Below, one piece after another: positions 47,354 to 57,234 of a stretch of 64,000 nt of DNA. The DNA is from Massilia agilis (GTDB lineage Bacteria > Pseudomonadota > Gammaproteobacteria > Burkholderiales > Burkholderiaceae_D), in NCBI RefSeq assembly GCF_024756255.1, contig NZ_JANUHB010000002.1, positions 496,001-560,000 of the forward strand, given 5' to 3'. The translations under genes were made by a program, and so were the position numbers. A model generated the notes under the pieces. The model made no database searches. It saw only the letters and a list, made by a program, of their open reading frames with translations, and had not been told where the DNA came from. Position 1 is the stretch's first letter. Each line of letters begins with the position of its first letter.

Positions 47354-48256
47354 TTAAGACTGCTGCTTGGCCTTGAGCTTGGCCTTGATCTGCGGGAGCG
47401 CGGCGGCGGCGGCCTGCTCGCCGGCGAGGATCGCCAGGTTGCGGCCGTTAAAGTCGCTGCTGCCCATCGTGCCCAGCGGCGGCGTGATCACCACGTCCGC
47501 GTCCTTGAGCTCGAAATGGTTCAGGCGCTGGCCCATGATGTTCGCGGTCTGCATCAGCACGTCCAGCGAGCTGTTGGTGGCCTGCCCTTCGGTCGAGCTC
47601 GAGATGTTCACGGCAATGATGAAGTCCGCGCCCATCTCGCGCGCAAAGCGCACCGGCACCGGCGCGACCAGGCCGCCGTCCACATAGGTGTGGTCGCCGA
47701 TCTTCACCGGCTGGAACACGCCCGGCACCGACGAGGACGCGCGCACCGCCAACCCGGTGTTGCCGCGCCTGAACAGGATCGGCTGGCCATTCTTCAGGTC
47801 GGTCGCCACGCAGCCGAACGGAATCTTGAGCTTTTCGATCGGCGTGCCGTGCACCGCCTTGTTCACGTAATTCTGCAGCGCGTCGCCCTTGAGCACGCCG
47901 GACGACTTGCTGAAAAAAGGAATCGCCCAGTCCGAAATGGTCGCCTCGTCCATCTCCAGCGCGATCTTCTGCAACTGGAACCCACTGTAGCCGTAAGCGT
48001 ACAGCGAGCCGACCACCGAGCCGGCACTGGTGCCCACCACGATGTCCGGCACGATGCCCTGCGCCTCCAGCGCCTTGATCACGCCGATGTGCGCAAAGCC
48101 GCGCGCGGCGCCGCCGCCAAGGGCGAGCGCGATCCTGAGCTTGCGGGGCGCTGGGGTGGGACCGGCAACGGGAGTGGGCGGGACCTTGGGTTCACTGCCA
48201 CAGCCGGCCAGCGCCAGGCCGGCCAGTGCGAAAAGAGCGGTACGTCGAGAAAGCAT
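47354..48256 (-). CDS. Patatin-like phospholipase, lipoprotein
   Basis: 300 residues from ATG 48256; this start gives a lipoprotein signal (RRTALFALAGLALAGC), while the longer frame does not. The hydrolase core has the oxyanion loop GGGAARGFAHIGV, nucleophile Ser in GTSAGS and the catalytic Asp in YVDGGLVAPVP, the patatin Ser-Asp dyad, all intact. Overall it is closest to RssA/YlbK-type proteins. Anchored in an envelope membrane by lipid, it could turn over phospholipids; the sorting (residue +2 is Gly) suggests outer membrane, an inference. Neighbours give no pathway clue. Confidence 0.88.
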   Translation of the reverse strand: MLSRRTALFALAGLALAGCGSEPKVPPTPVAGPTPAPRKLRIALALGGGAARGFAHIGVIKALEAQGIVPDIVVGTSAGSVVGSLYAYGYSGFQLQKIALEMDEATISDWAIPFFSKSSGVLKGDALQNYVNKAVHGTPIEKLKIPFGCVATDLKNGQPILFRRGNTGLAVRASSSVPGVFQPVKIGDHTYVDGGLVAPVPVRFAREMGADFIIAVNISSSTEGQATNSSLDVLMQTANIMGQRLNHFELKDADVVITPPLGTMGSSDFNGRNLAILAGEQAAAAALPQIKAKLKAKQQS

Positions 48257-48396
48257 GATTGGCGGGGAAAAAGTGCAAGCGAGAATTGTACCCCTTTCGC
48301 GTGCCCGGTCGTTGCCGCTGGTTCTTGCCGTAAATACCATGCGCACCCGCAGGTGGAGTAAAGTGTGCTGTCGAAACTGTTGGAAAGTAGTAAGAA

Positions 48397-49254
48397 ATGC
48401 AAAACAATCAGCGATTCCGGTCCCTGGGCTTGCTCGTCGCGGGCGCGCTGCTGTCGCAGGCGGCACTGGGGGCGGAACCGGCATCCGCAACGGCAGAGCT
48501 GCGCGGCTGTGTTCGCGCCAGCGGTCCCTTGCCTGCAGGCTTGAAAGCGGTCGCCATCGCGGTGACCCAGACCCCGCCCGAACAGCACCCCCTGCCCTTC
48601 AATGGCGCCTGTTACGCCGCCACCCTGCCCAAGGGAATCTATCTGGTTCGCGCCGACGCGCCCGGCCTGGTTGGCAAGGCGCCGCTGGTTCAGCTTAACG
48701 CGCCGGCTCAACGCGACCTGAAGCTGATCCCGGAAAAGGGCTCCAATCCCGCGCTGGCCGACCGGCTTGCCGAGCTGGCCCGGGCCGACCAGGATGCACG
48801 ACAGAATATCGACCTGGCCAACCCTGCCGCGATCAAGAAGATGATCGAGACCGACAAGCAGAACCAGAAAGAACTGCGCCGCATCCTCGAGACCTACGGC
48901 TGGCCCGACGCCGAGCTGGTCGGCTACGCCGGCGCGCACCACGCCTGGCTGTTGGTACAACATGCACCTGACCAGGTGATCAAGCGGCTGCTGCCGGCGA
49001 TGAAGGCTGCCGCCGAACGCGGTGATCTCTACGCAGGCAACGTTGCGCTCAACATCGACCGCGTGCTGGTCAGCGAGGGCAAGAAGCAGCTCTACGGCAG
49101 CCAGTTCCGCCAGACGCAGTCAGGCGGCCTCCAGGTGCAGCCGATCGAGGACCCCAAACACCTCGACGAGCGCCGGGCGAAGATGGGCATGGAACCGTTC
49201 GCGCAGTACCGCGCCATGGTCATGCAGGCGAACCAGGCGCCGAAACAGCGCTAA
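48397..49254 (+). CDS. Secreted DUF6624-domain protein
   Basis: 285 residues with a signal peptide (LGLLVAGALLSQAALGA). The C-terminal half, from ARADQDARQNIDL through IETDKQNQKELRRILETYGWPDAELVGYAGAHHAWLLVQHA, is the DUF6624 pattern, with a conserved Asp/Arg and a His pair. The N-terminal 100 residues (two Cys, beta-rich) may be a separate carboxypeptidase-regulatory-like module. The function is unknown. It is convergent with phoR, ending five bases before the phoR stop, and divergent from the patatin-like gene. Confidence 0.8.
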   Translation: MQNNQRFRSLGLLVAGALLSQAALGAEPASATAELRGCVRASGPLPAGLKAVAIAVTQTPPEQHPLPFNGACYAATLPKGIYLVRADAPGLVGKAPLVQLNAPAQRDLKLIPEKGSNPALADRLAELARADQDARQNIDLANPAAIKKMIETDKQNQKELRRILETYGWPDAELVGYAGAHHAWLLVQHAPDQVIKRLLPAMKAAAERGDLYAGNVALNIDRVLVSEGKKQLYGSQFRQTQSGGLQVQPIEDPKHLDERRAKMGMEPFAQYRAMVMQANQAPKQR

Positions 49255-49258
49255 CCGG

Positions 49259-50551
49259 TCAGCCGGGCAGCGAGGTATTGGGCAGGCAGGCGATGAAGGT
49301 GCTGCCCTTGCCCGGCTGCGACTCGATCTGCAGGCGCCCGCCATGGCGCGCCAGCACGTGCTTGACGATCGCCAGGCCCAGCCCGGTGCCCTGCGTCTCG
49401 CGCGAACGGCTCTTGTCCACCCGGTAGAAGCGCTCGGTCAGGCGGGCAATGTGCTGGGGGTCGATGCCGATGCCGCTGTCCTGCACCGAAAAGCGCAGGT
49501 CGTCCTGCCCGCGCTGCCACGACAGCACGATCTTGCCGCCGTTGGGGGAATAGCGCACCGCGTTGGACGCCAGGTTGCCGAACGCGCTGCGCAGTTCGTC
49601 CAGGCTGCCCATGACGTCCGGGCCGTCCACGTGCACCTCGATCTCGTGGCGCCCGCCCGACAGCGCCCTGGCTTCGTTCGCCACCGCCTCGACCAGCGCC
49701 TTCACGTCCACCTTCTCGCGCTTGAGCGGGTATTCGTCCGACTCCAGCCGCGACAGCGTCAGCATGTCCTCGATCAGCCGCTGCATGCGCTGCGCCTGCT
49801 CGGTCATCAGCTTCAGGTGCGCCAGCCGCGTGGCCTGGTCCATGCCCGGGTCGGCCAGCGCAATTTCAAGAAAGCCCACCACCACGGTCAGCGGCGTGCG
49901 CAGTTCGTGCGAGGCGTTGGCGATGAAGTCGCGCCGCATGGCCTCGACCCGCTCGGCCTCGGTCGCGTCGTGCGTCACCAGGATCTGGCGCCGGCTCTGG
50001 AACGGGATCACGCGCACTTCGAGCTTGCGGCCGCGGAAGTGCAGCGTCAGCGGCTGCTCGTAGCGGCCCAGGATGATGTAGTCGATGAACTCCGGCGCGC
50101 GCACCAGGTTGGTCACGCGGCGGCCCTTGTCGCGCTCCAGCGTCAGGCCCAGGTGCTTGCCGGCGGCCCGGTTGCACCATTCGAGCTGCAGCACGTCGTC
50201 CATGATCGCCACGCCTTCCGGCAGCAGCTGCATCGCCTCGCGAAAGCGCGCCAGCCACTCGGCCAGCTCGGCCTGGTTACGCTCGTCGTCGCGGCGGATG
50301 CGGTACAGGCGCGCGAATACGTCGGTCCACGAACCCCAGCCGTCCGGCAGCTTGCCGCTGTGCGGGTCGGTGAGCCATTCGTCCAGCTGCTGCAGGTACA
50401 ACAGCTGCATCAGCAGCATGCCCACCACGATCAGCAGCGCCAGCGCCAGGGCGGAAACGGGGCCGGACATCCACCAGACTACGCCGGCGGCGGCAAATAC
50501 CAGGGCCACGCGCAGCAGGGCTGGGACCCAGAACAGCAGTTTTGGATTCAT
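49259..50551 (-). CDS. phoR: Phosphate-regulon sensor histidine kinase PhoR
   Basis: 430 residues. Two adjacent N-terminal membrane segments (about 8-48) with almost no periplasmic loop, as usual for PhoR, then a PAS-like domain (LPEGVAIMDDVLQLEWCNRAAGKHLG). The HisKA box is SHELRTPLT (phosphorylated His near residue 214); the ATPase has N box NLASNAVRYSPNGG, G1 DSGIGID and G2 GTGLGLAIVKH. It phosphorylates PhoB under phosphate limitation and is held inactive through PstSCAB-PhoU when phosphate is ample. It is last in the pst-pho string, separated from phoB by a palindromic repeat. Confidence 0.97.
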   Translation of the reverse strand: MNPKLLFWVPALLRVALVFAAAGVVWWMSGPVSALALALLIVVGMLLMQLLYLQQLDEWLTDPHSGKLPDGWGSWTDVFARLYRIRRDDERNQAELAEWLARFREAMQLLPEGVAIMDDVLQLEWCNRAAGKHLGLTLERDKGRRVTNLVRAPEFIDYIILGRYEQPLTLHFRGRKLEVRVIPFQSRRQILVTHDATEAERVEAMRRDFIANASHELRTPLTVVVGFLEIALADPGMDQATRLAHLKLMTEQAQRMQRLIEDMLTLSRLESDEYPLKREKVDVKALVEAVANEARALSGGRHEIEVHVDGPDVMGSLDELRSAFGNLASNAVRYSPNGGKIVLSWQRGQDDLRFSVQDSGIGIDPQHIARLTERFYRVDKSRSRETQGTGLGLAIVKHVLARHGGRLQIESQPGKGSTFIACLPNTSLPG

Positions 50552-50569
50552 TCAGTGTTAGCCTGTAAC

Positions 50570-50651
50570 CGTCGTTCCCGCGGAGGCGGGAACCCATGCT
50601 GAGCGTACAATCACGCGGCCTATGGGTCCCCGCCTCCGCGGGGACGACGGT
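50570..50651. repeat. Palindromic intergenic repeat, family A copy 2
   Basis: Ends are complementary over about 28 bases (CGTCGTTCCCGCGGAGG... and ...CCTCCGCGGGGACGACG), each end also a hairpin of its own; the centre contains ACCCATGCTGAGCG and CTATGGGT as in copy 46780-46880. It fills the phoB-phoR gap. Confidence 0.85.
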
Positions 50652-50666
50652 ACCAAGTGTATTGGC

Positions 50667-51358
<692 letters not shown>

Positions 51359-51359
<1 letters not shown>

Positions 51360-52060
51360 CAGACTTCGTTCTCGCTCGGCGGTTTGATGGTGTGGCGGAT
51401 GTCGCGGCCCTCGACCACGTAGATGACATACTCGGCGATGTTCTTGGCGTGGTCGCCGATGCGCTCGATCGCCTTGGCCACCCACAGCGTGTCCAGCGCC
51501 GGCGAGATCGTGCGCGGGTCTTCCATCATGAAGGTGATCAGGTTGCGCAGCACCGAGCGGAACTCGTGGTCGATGACCTCGTCCGCCGCGATCAGCTCGA
51601 GCGCCTGCTTGCCGTCCAAACGGGCAAACGCATCGAGCGCGTCGTGCAGCAGGTCGCAGGTGGCGCGCGCGATGGTGCGCATCATGTCGTAGTGGGCAAA
51701 GCCGATCGTGCCGCGCGCGTGCAGGCTCTTGGAGGTGCGCGCGATCTTGGTCGCCTCGTCGCCGATGCGCTCCAGGTCGGTGATGACCTTGATGGTCGCC
51801 ATCACCGTGCGCAAGTCGTTCGCGGCCGGCTGGCGGCGCACGATCAGGTGGCTGCAGGCGTCGTCCAGCTGCACTTCGAGCTGGTTGACGGCGTTGTCGT
51901 CGGCCATCACCTTGTCGGCCCGGGCCGGATCGCCCACCTTGAAGCAGTTGAGCGCTTCCTCGAACTGCGTCTCGACCATGCCGCCCATCTGCAGCACCTT
52001 CGAGCGGATCGCCTCCAGCTCCTGGTCGTACTGCTTGGATGAATGAAGCTCGCCTACCAT
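51359..52060 (-). CDS. phoU: Phosphate-signalling protein PhoU
   Basis: 233 residues, all helical, two PhoU repeats: first with EAIRSKVLQMGGMVETQFEEAL, second with LHARGTIGFAHYDMMRTIARATCDLLHDALDAF; E/DxxxD metal-binding patterns such as RIGDEATKIAR and RIGDHAKNIAEYV are conserved. PhoU links the Pst transporter to PhoR and represses the regulon when phosphate is plentiful. It lies 25 bases after pstB and overlaps phoB by one base. Confidence 0.98.
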
Positions 52061-52085
52061 ACGTGTGTTCTCCGTCCTGTTTTGG

Positions 52086-52895
52086 TCAGCCGAAGCGGCC
52101 GGTAATGTAGTCCTGCGTCTCTTTGCGCGCGGGGTTCATGAACAGCTGGTCGGTCTCGCCGAATTCCACCAGTTCGCCCAGGTACATGTAAGCAGTGTAG
52201 TCCGAACAACGCGCTGCCTGTTGCATATTGTGGGTCACGATCGCGATCGTGTAATCCTGCTTGAGCTCGCTGATCAGTTCCTCGATCTTGGCGGTCGAGA
52301 TCGGGTCCAGTGCCGAGGTCGGTTCGTCGAGCAGCAGCACGTCGGGCTTGACCGCCACGCCGCGCGCGATGCACAGGCGCTGCTGCTGGCCGCCGGACAG
52401 CGACAGGCCGCTCTTGTTCAGCTTGTCCTTGACCTCGTCCCACAGCGCGCCCTTCTTGAGCGCCCACTCGACGCGCTCGTCCATCTCGCCCTTGGACAGG
52501 TTCTCGTACAGGCGCACGCCAAACGCGATGTTGTCATAAATCGACATCGGGAACGGGGTCGGCTTCTGGAACACCATGCCGACCTTGGCGCGCAGCATGT
52601 TCACGTCCAGGCCGGGGTCGAGGATGTTGCGGCCCTTGTACACGATGGCGCCCTCGGCGCGCTGGCCCGGGTACAGGTCGTACATGCGGTTGAGGGTGCG
52701 CAGCAGCGTGGACTTGCCGCAGCCGGACGGGCCGATGAAGGCCGTCACCTGCTTCTCGTGGATGTCGAGGTTGATGTCCTTCAGGCTCTGCGTCTTGCCA
52801 TAGAAGAAATTCAAGCCGGAGATCTCGATGGTCTTGACCTTCTCCACCGTTTCGGTCGGGGCTTGCATGGTCATGGGCTGGATCATGGAATTCAT
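52086..52895 (-). CDS. pstB: Phosphate ABC transporter ATPase PstB
   Basis: 269 residues. Walker [11 protein letters not shown]-loop [15 protein letters not shown] (with the PstB-typical PFPMS), signature [14 protein letters not shown], Walker [13 protein letters not shown] and H-loop VTHN. It powers high-affinity phosphate import with PstS, PstC and PstA. A short N-terminal tail (about 20 residues) precedes the ABC domain; internal ATGs there could be the start instead. It lies ten bases after pstA. Confidence 0.98.
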   Translation of the reverse strand: MNSMIQPMTMQAPTETVEKVKTIEISGLNFFYGKTQSLKDINLDIHEKQVTAFIGPSGCGKSTLLRTLNRMYDLYPGQRAEGAIVYKGRNILDPGLDVNMLRAKVGMVFQKPTPFPMSIYDNIAFGVRLYENLSKGEMDERVEWALKKGALWDEVKDKLNKSGLSLSGGQQQRLCIARGVAVKPDVLLLDEPTSALDPISTAKIEELISELKQDYTIAIVTHNMQQAARCSDYTAYMYLGELVEFGETDQLFMNPARKETQDYITGRFG

Positions 52896-52905
52896 CGTTC
52901 GAGTG

Positions 52906-53766
52906 TTAGCGCGGCGCCTTCTGGCTGAAGACGGTGCGCGACAAAATGTTAAGCAGCAGTACGCTGAAGGTGATCAGGAGCGAGCCGCCCCAGGCCAGCG
53001 TGCGCCAGTCGTCGTACGGGCTCATTGCAAACTGGTAGATCACGGCCGGCAGGCTCGACATCGGCGCGTTCATGTCGGTGCTGAAGAACTGGTTGCCCAG
53101 CGCGGTGAACAGCAGCGGCGCGGTTTCGCCGGCAATGCGGGCCAGCGCCAGCAGCACGCCGGTGATGATCCCCGCCTTCACCGCCCGCAGGCGCACCATC
53201 AGCGCCACCTTCCAGCGCGGCGCGCCCAGCGCGAACGCGGCTTCCAGCAGGCTGTTGGGCACCAGGCGCAGCATGTTGTCGGTGGTGCGCACCACCACCG
53301 GAATGGCGATCAGCGACAGCGCGATCGAGCCGGCATAGCCTGCAAAGTGCCTGGCGTTGGCCACGTAGAGGGCATACACGAACAGGCCGATCACGATCGA
53401 CGGGGCCGACAGCATGATGTCGGTCACGAAGCGCGTCACCTGGGCAAACTTGTTGCGCTCGCCATACTCGGCCAGGTACATGCCGGCCAGGATGCCCACC
53501 GGGGTGCTCACCAGCGTGGACAGGCCCACCATCAGCAGCGAGCCAACGATCGAGTTGCGCAGGCCGCCGCCTTCGCTGCCCGGCGGCGGAATGTCCTGCG
53601 TGAACAGCGCCGGCGACAGCGCGGCAAAGCCCTTGACCAGCAGCGTGGCGAGGATCCAGAGCAAAAAGCCCAGGCCCACGGCCATCGCCAGCACGGACAG
53701 CGCGATGCCGATGCGGTGGCCCAGCAGGCGCCGGCGGTACACGGGATTCATGGCGGCAGTCTTCAT
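52906..53766 (-). CDS. pstA: Phosphate ABC transporter permease PstA
   Basis: 286 residues with six hydrophobic segments. The permease coupling (EAA) loop is seen as [21 protein letters not shown], and the [27 protein letters not shown] segment is typical of PstA. The ATG overlaps the pstC stop by four bases (ATGA). It forms the inner-membrane pore with PstC. Confidence 0.97.
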   Translation of the reverse strand: MKTAAMNPVYRRRLLGHRIGIALSVLAMAVGLGFLLWILATLLVKGFAALSPALFTQDIPPPGSEGGGLRNSIVGSLLMVGLSTLVSTPVGILAGMYLAEYGERNKFAQVTRFVTDIMLSAPSIVIGLFVYALYVANARHFAGYAGSIALSLIAIPVVVRTTDNMLRLVPNSLLEAAFALGAPRWKVALMVRLRAVKAGIITGVLLALARIAGETAPLLFTALGNQFFSTDMNAPMSSLPAVIYQFAMSPYDDWRTLAWGGSLLITFSVLLLNILSRTVFSQKAPR

Positions 53767-54776
53767 TTGACGCCTTCCTTGCGGGACATGGCGACCAGCA
53801 TCAGTTTGGCAGCGGACAGCACGATAAAGGTAATGGTGAACAGGATCAGGGCCAGCGCGAACAGCGAGGCCATGTGCAGCGGCGCGGCCTCGCCGAATTC
53901 ATTGGCCAGGGTCGAAGAAATCGAGGCGCCCGGGCCCAGCAGCGACCACGACAGTTCGTTGGCGTTGCCGATGACAAAGGTCACGGCCATCGTTTCGCCC
54001 AGCGCGCGGCCCAGGCCCAGCATCACGCCGCCCACCACGCCGTTGCGGGTGTACGGCAACACGACCTTGCGCACCACTTCCCACTTGGTGCAGCCCAGGC
54101 CGTAGGCCGATTCCTTGAGCACGGCCGGCACGATCTCGAACACGTCGCGCATCACCGACGAGATGAAGGGAATGATCATCACCGCCAGGATCACGCCCGC
54201 GGTCAGGACGCCCACGCCCATGATCGGCCCCTGGAACAGCGGCCCGATGAAGGGCAGCTTGCCCAGCGTGCTCTTGAGCACCGGTTCCACGTGGTCGGCA
54301 AACAGCGGCGCGAACACGAACAGGCCCCACATGCCGTAGATAATCGACGGCACGCCCGCCAGCAGCTCGACCGCGGTACCCAGCGGCCGGCGCAGCCAGG
54401 CCGGGCAGATTTCGGTAAGGAACAGCGCGATGCCAAAGCTGACCGGGAAGGCCAGCGCCAGCGCGATGATCGAGGTGGACAGCGTGCCCCAGATGGCGAT
54501 CAGCGCGCCGAACTGCTCGTTGGTCGGGTCCCAGTCGCTCGACGTGATGAAGCCGGGGCCGAATTTTTCAAAGGCCGGCGCGGCGCCGATGGCCAGCGAG
54601 ACGATGATCCCGACCAGCACCAGCAGCACCGAGGCCGCGAACAGCCAGGTGATTTTGTGAAAGAAAAAATCCTGGATGCGCTGGTTGCGCATGGTGGTGC
54701 GCAGCGCAGCCTGGCTGGCATCGGCCGTGTCCGGCTCTGCCCGCCTGGCGATGGCGACGGTGGATGGCGCGCTCAT
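53763..54776 (-). CDS. pstC: Phosphate ABC transporter permease PstC
   Basis: 337 residues. A 35-residue cytoplasmic tail precedes six membrane segments, the first near residue 45. The coupling loop is KESAYGLGCTKWEVVRKVVLP, and GIITSSDWDPTNEQFGA-like periplasmic text after the first helix (TSSDWDPTNEQFGAL) is characteristic of PstC. It pairs with PstA. It begins 69 bases after pstS, with a GC hairpin in that gap. Confidence 0.97.
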   Translation of the reverse strand: MSAPSTVAIARRAEPDTADASQAALRTTMRNQRIQDFFFHKITWLFAASVLLVLVGIIVSLAIGAAPAFEKFGPGFITSSDWDPTNEQFGALIAIWGTLSTSIIALALAFPVSFGIALFLTEICPAWLRRPLGTAVELLAGVPSIIYGMWGLFVFAPLFADHVEPVLKSTLGKLPFIGPLFQGPIMGVGVLTAGVILAVMIIPFISSVMRDVFEIVPAVLKESAYGLGCTKWEVVRKVVLPYTRNGVVGGVMLGLGRALGETMAVTFVIGNANELSWSLLGPGASISSTLANEFGEAAPLHMASLFALALILFTITFIVLSAAKLMLVAMSRKEGVK

Positions 54777-54806
54777 TATCCTCTTGACTCGATTGCCGGC
54801 ATTAAA

Positions 54807-54823
54807 GCGCCCGGAGCGGGCGC
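54807..54823 (-). terminator. Attenuating hairpin between pstS and pstC
   Basis: GCGCCCG-GAG-CGGGCGC, a perfect 7-bp GC stem followed on the minus strand by TTTAAT. A partial terminator or mRNA-stabilising stem here would let PstS exceed the membrane components, as usual for binding proteins. Confidence 0.5.
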
Positions 54824-54845
54824 CGCCTGCCTTGTTCTTGTTGAC

Positions 54846-55886
54846 TTACCAGATGGCCTTGCCCGAAGCGTCTTTCAGGTTGGCTTTCCATGCATCGCCC
54901 ACCAGCTTGGTCACGTTGGCCGGCATCGGCACGTAATCCAGCTCGGTGGCGGCCTGGCCGCCGTTCTTGTACGCCCAGTCGAAGAACTTGAGCACTTCCT
55001 TGCCGCGCGCCGGGTCGGCCTGGACCTTGTGCATCAGGATGTACGAGGCGCCGGTGATCGGCCATGCCGCCTTGCCCGGCTGGTCGGTCAGCACCACGGC
55101 CATGCCGGGGGCCTTGGCCCAGTCGGCGTTGGCGGCGGCAGCCTTGAAGGTGTCGTCGTCCGGCTGCACGAACTGGCCGTCGTGGTTCTTCAGCTGGGTG
55201 TGCGACATCTTGTTCTTCTTGGCGTAGGCCCACTCGACGTAGCCGATCGAGCCCTTGATGCGCTGCACGTTGGCGGCCACGCCCTCGTTGCCCTTGCCGC
55301 CCACGCCGGTCGCCCACTTGACCGCGGTGCCGGCGCCGATCTTGCCCTTGAACTCGGGGCTCGACTTGGACAGGTAGTCGGTGAACAGGAACGAGGTACC
55401 CGAACCGTCGGCGCGGTGCACCACGGTGATGTCCTCGTCCGGCAGCTTGACACCCGGGTTCAGCGCGGCGATGGCCGGCGCGTTCCATTTGGTAAGCTTG
55501 CCCAGGTAGATGTCGGCCAGCACCGGGCCGGTCAGCTTGAGCTGGCCCGGGGTAATGCCGGGCAGGTTGACGATGGCGACCACACCGCCCATGATGGCCG
55601 GGAACTGGAACAGGCCTTCCTTATTCAGCTCGTCAGCCGCCAGCGGCATGTCGGAGGCGCCGAAATCGACGGTTTTCGCCTTGATCTGCTTGATGCCGGC
55701 ACCCGAGCCGACGGATTGGTAGTTCAGGCCGGTTCCGGTGGCCTTTTTGTACAGTTCTGCCCACTTGGCATAGATCGGGAACGGGAAAGTGGCGCCGGCG
55801 CCGGTGATGTCGGCGGCCTGGGCGGTTGCGCCGAATGCGGTCGAAGCGGCAACGGCAATCGAAACGAACAGGTGCTTCATGCGCAT
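54846..55886 (-). CDS. pstS: Periplasmic phosphate-binding protein PstS
   Basis: 346 residues from ATG 55886, six bases after GAGGA. The signal peptide (KHLFVSIAVAASTAFGATAQA) is cut near residue 25 before ADITGAGATFPFP, the classical mature start. Phosphate ligands appear in GAGATFPFPIY, SVGSGAGIKQI, DFGASDMPL and HRADGSGTSFLFTDYL (Arg/Asp and Ser/Thr). It captures phosphate for PstCAB. It is first in the operon, behind a PhoB box 58 to 77 bases upstream. Confidence 0.98.
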   Translation of the reverse strand: MRMKHLFVSIAVAASTAFGATAQAADITGAGATFPFPIYAKWAELYKKATGTGLNYQSVGSGAGIKQIKAKTVDFGASDMPLAADELNKEGLFQFPAIMGGVVAIVNLPGITPGQLKLTGPVLADIYLGKLTKWNAPAIAALNPGVKLPDEDITVVHRADGSGTSFLFTDYLSKSSPEFKGKIGAGTAVKWATGVGGKGNEGVAANVQRIKGSIGYVEWAYAKKNKMSHTQLKNHDGQFVQPDDDTFKAAAANADWAKAPGMAVVLTDQPGKAAWPITGASYILMHKVQADPARGKEVLKFFDWAYKNGGQAATELDYVPMPANVTKLVGDAWKANLKDASGKAIW

Positions 55887-55943
55887 GACAAGTCCTCTTG
55901 GGTTGGTGGCACGGTTCTGATTGCTGTGCAGTGTACCGGCCAA

Positions 55944-55963
55944 ATATGACAAGTTAATGACAT
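55944..55963 (-). promoter_or_regulatory. PhoB-binding site (Pho box) of the pst-pho operon
   Basis: On the minus strand TGTCAT-TAACT-TGTCAT gives two TGTCAT repeats exactly 11 bases apart, with AT-rich spacer and tail, matching the Pho box consensus (CTGTCATAAAACTGTCAT type). It lies upstream of pstS, so PhoB, encoded in the same operon, should autoregulate it. Confidence 0.85.
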
Positions 55964-56094
55964 GAACAAGATGCGCCCGTCCAGCAGGGCGAGCCGGCGA
56001 CATCTTGTCCTGATCCCGGATTATTTGCCGCACAATTGGGGCAGTCTTGAACGATTCGCGGCCTGGCCGCTCGAACCCACGCACGGAGGAAGCA

Positions 56095-56553
56095 ATGGAA
56101 CTGATCCTGTGGCGCCACGCCGACGCCGAAGACGGCGAACCCGACCGCCTGCGCGAGCTCACCCCGCTCGGCCACAAGCAGGCGGCACACCTGGCCGACT
56201 GGCTCAACGTGCGCCTGCCCGAGCATTGCCGCATACTTGTCAGTCCTGCAACACGGACCCAGCAGACGGCTGACAAGCTGGAGCGCGACTACGACGTGGT
56301 GGAGCAAGTCGGGCCGGGCGCGGACCCGCATGCGGTGCTGCACGCGGCGCACTGGCCCCATGCCCAAGGGGCGGTGCTGGTGGTGGGGCACCAGCCCACC
56401 CTGGGCCGGCTCGCATCAAAGCTGCTGTTCGGGCGCGCGCACGACATCGACTTTCCCCGCGGCGCCGTGTGGTGGTTCGAGCAGCGCGACCCGCACGACG
56501 ACTACACTTTGTGCCTGAAAGCAGTAATGACGCCGGACATGACACTGAAATAG
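56095..56553 (+). CDS. sixA: SixA-type phosphohistidine phosphatase
   Basis: 152 residues from ATG 56095, nine bases after GGAGGA; the frame opens earlier without a ribosome site. WRHADAED carries the RH(G/A) catalytic signature (Arg8, His9), SPATRTQQTA the second Arg, and VVGHQPTLG the second catalytic His. SixA-family histidine phosphatases dephosphorylate His residues of phosphorelay or PTS proteins. It is divergent from pstS; a link to phosphate control is not shown. Confidence 0.92.
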   Translation: MELILWRHADAEDGEPDRLRELTPLGHKQAAHLADWLNVRLPEHCRILVSPATRTQQTADKLERDYDVVEQVGPGADPHAVLHAAHWPHAQGAVLVVGHQPTLGRLASKLLFGRAHDIDFPRGAVWWFEQRDPHDDYTLCLKAVMTPDMTLK

Positions 56554-56647
56554 CGCCTCCTGCTCACCTTGCCAATGTCCTCGGCATTTGCCTACGCTGG
56601 AAGCGGATCAACCAGATGGAGGGAATGCTCAAAGGCGTTTTCAGCTT

Positions 56648-56764
56648 ATGTTCGACGTGATTGGCGTAGCAATGTTGGGCGGCATGGTCGCGATGGTCTT
56701 TTACGAACTCTACCAGGATGTCCGTGAACGGCACGAGGGCCTGCATGATCACTATCACGAGTAG
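56648..56764 (+). CDS. Possible 38-residue small membrane protein
   Basis: ATG 56648 to TAG 56762-56764. The first 22 residues (MFDVIGVAMLGGMVAMVFYE) form a single hydrophobic segment; the tail is charged and His/Glu-rich and ends HDHYHE. The ribosome site is weak (AAGG 13 bases upstream). It occupies an otherwise empty gap between sixA and the PilZ gene. Membrane-anchored miniprotein is a reasonable reading, but a chance frame cannot be excluded. Confidence 0.35.
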   Translation: MFDVIGVAMLGGMVAMVFYELYQDVRERHEGLHDHYHE

Positions 56765-56797
56765 TGAAACAACCCGCAACCGCGGGTGACAAGCGAT

Positions 56798-56838
56798 GAA
56801 AAAGCGGCGAGGCCATCGACAGGGCGCTCGCCGCTTGC
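56798..56838 (-). terminator. Intrinsic terminator of the PilZ gene
   Basis: AGCGGCGAG (56803-56811) pairs with CTCGCCGCT (56827-56835), 9 bp; on the minus strand the stem is followed by TTTTTCATC. It lies 18 bases after the PilZ stop. Confidence 0.75.
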
Positions 56839-56852
56839 TGTTTACTCGTGGG

Positions 56853-57173
56853 TCAGCGCAGGAAGCGGGTAATGACCGTCGAACTGGCCGCGTCCAGGTT
56901 CACAAACTGGAAGCCGACCTTGAACTGGCCCTGGCTGAAGATGCAGTACACGGCCTTGGCCCGGGCGGTGACGTGGTTGGGTTTGCCATCGAGCATCACG
57001 TCGAAGCGGACATAAGCGCCCTGCCCGGCCTGGACCGGGTCGGAAAAGCCAACGCTCATGCCATCGGTGCCAATGTCGAGGGTACGGCCCTCGACGGTCT
57101 GGTTGCCATCGAGCGCGACCATGGCGCGGCTCTTGAGGACTTTGCGCTGGGACTTCCTTTGTTCTGGTAACAC
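56853..57173 (-). CDS. PilZ-domain protein
   Basis: 106 residues from GTG 57173 (a TTG three codons earlier is an alternative). RKSQRKVLKSRA matches the RxxxR c-di-GMP contact and DIGTDGMSVGF the (D/N)xSxxG motif, with Thr in place of Ser; the rest is the six-strand PilZ barrel ending KVGFQFVNLD. A stand-alone PilZ protein would bind c-di-GMP and act on motility or polysaccharide targets. The Ser to Thr change may alter affinity. It is monocistronic, with its own terminator. Confidence 0.88.
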   Translation of the reverse strand: MLPEQRKSQRKVLKSRAMVALDGNQTVEGRTLDIGTDGMSVGFSDPVQAGQGAYVRFDVMLDGKPNHVTARAKAVYCIFSQGQFKVGFQFVNLDAASSTVITRFLR

Positions 57174-57234
57174 GGCTTGCAACGGGGCGCTAATTATCAG
57201 AGGAAATTATACGAAAACCGGGACCGCCGCTGCC

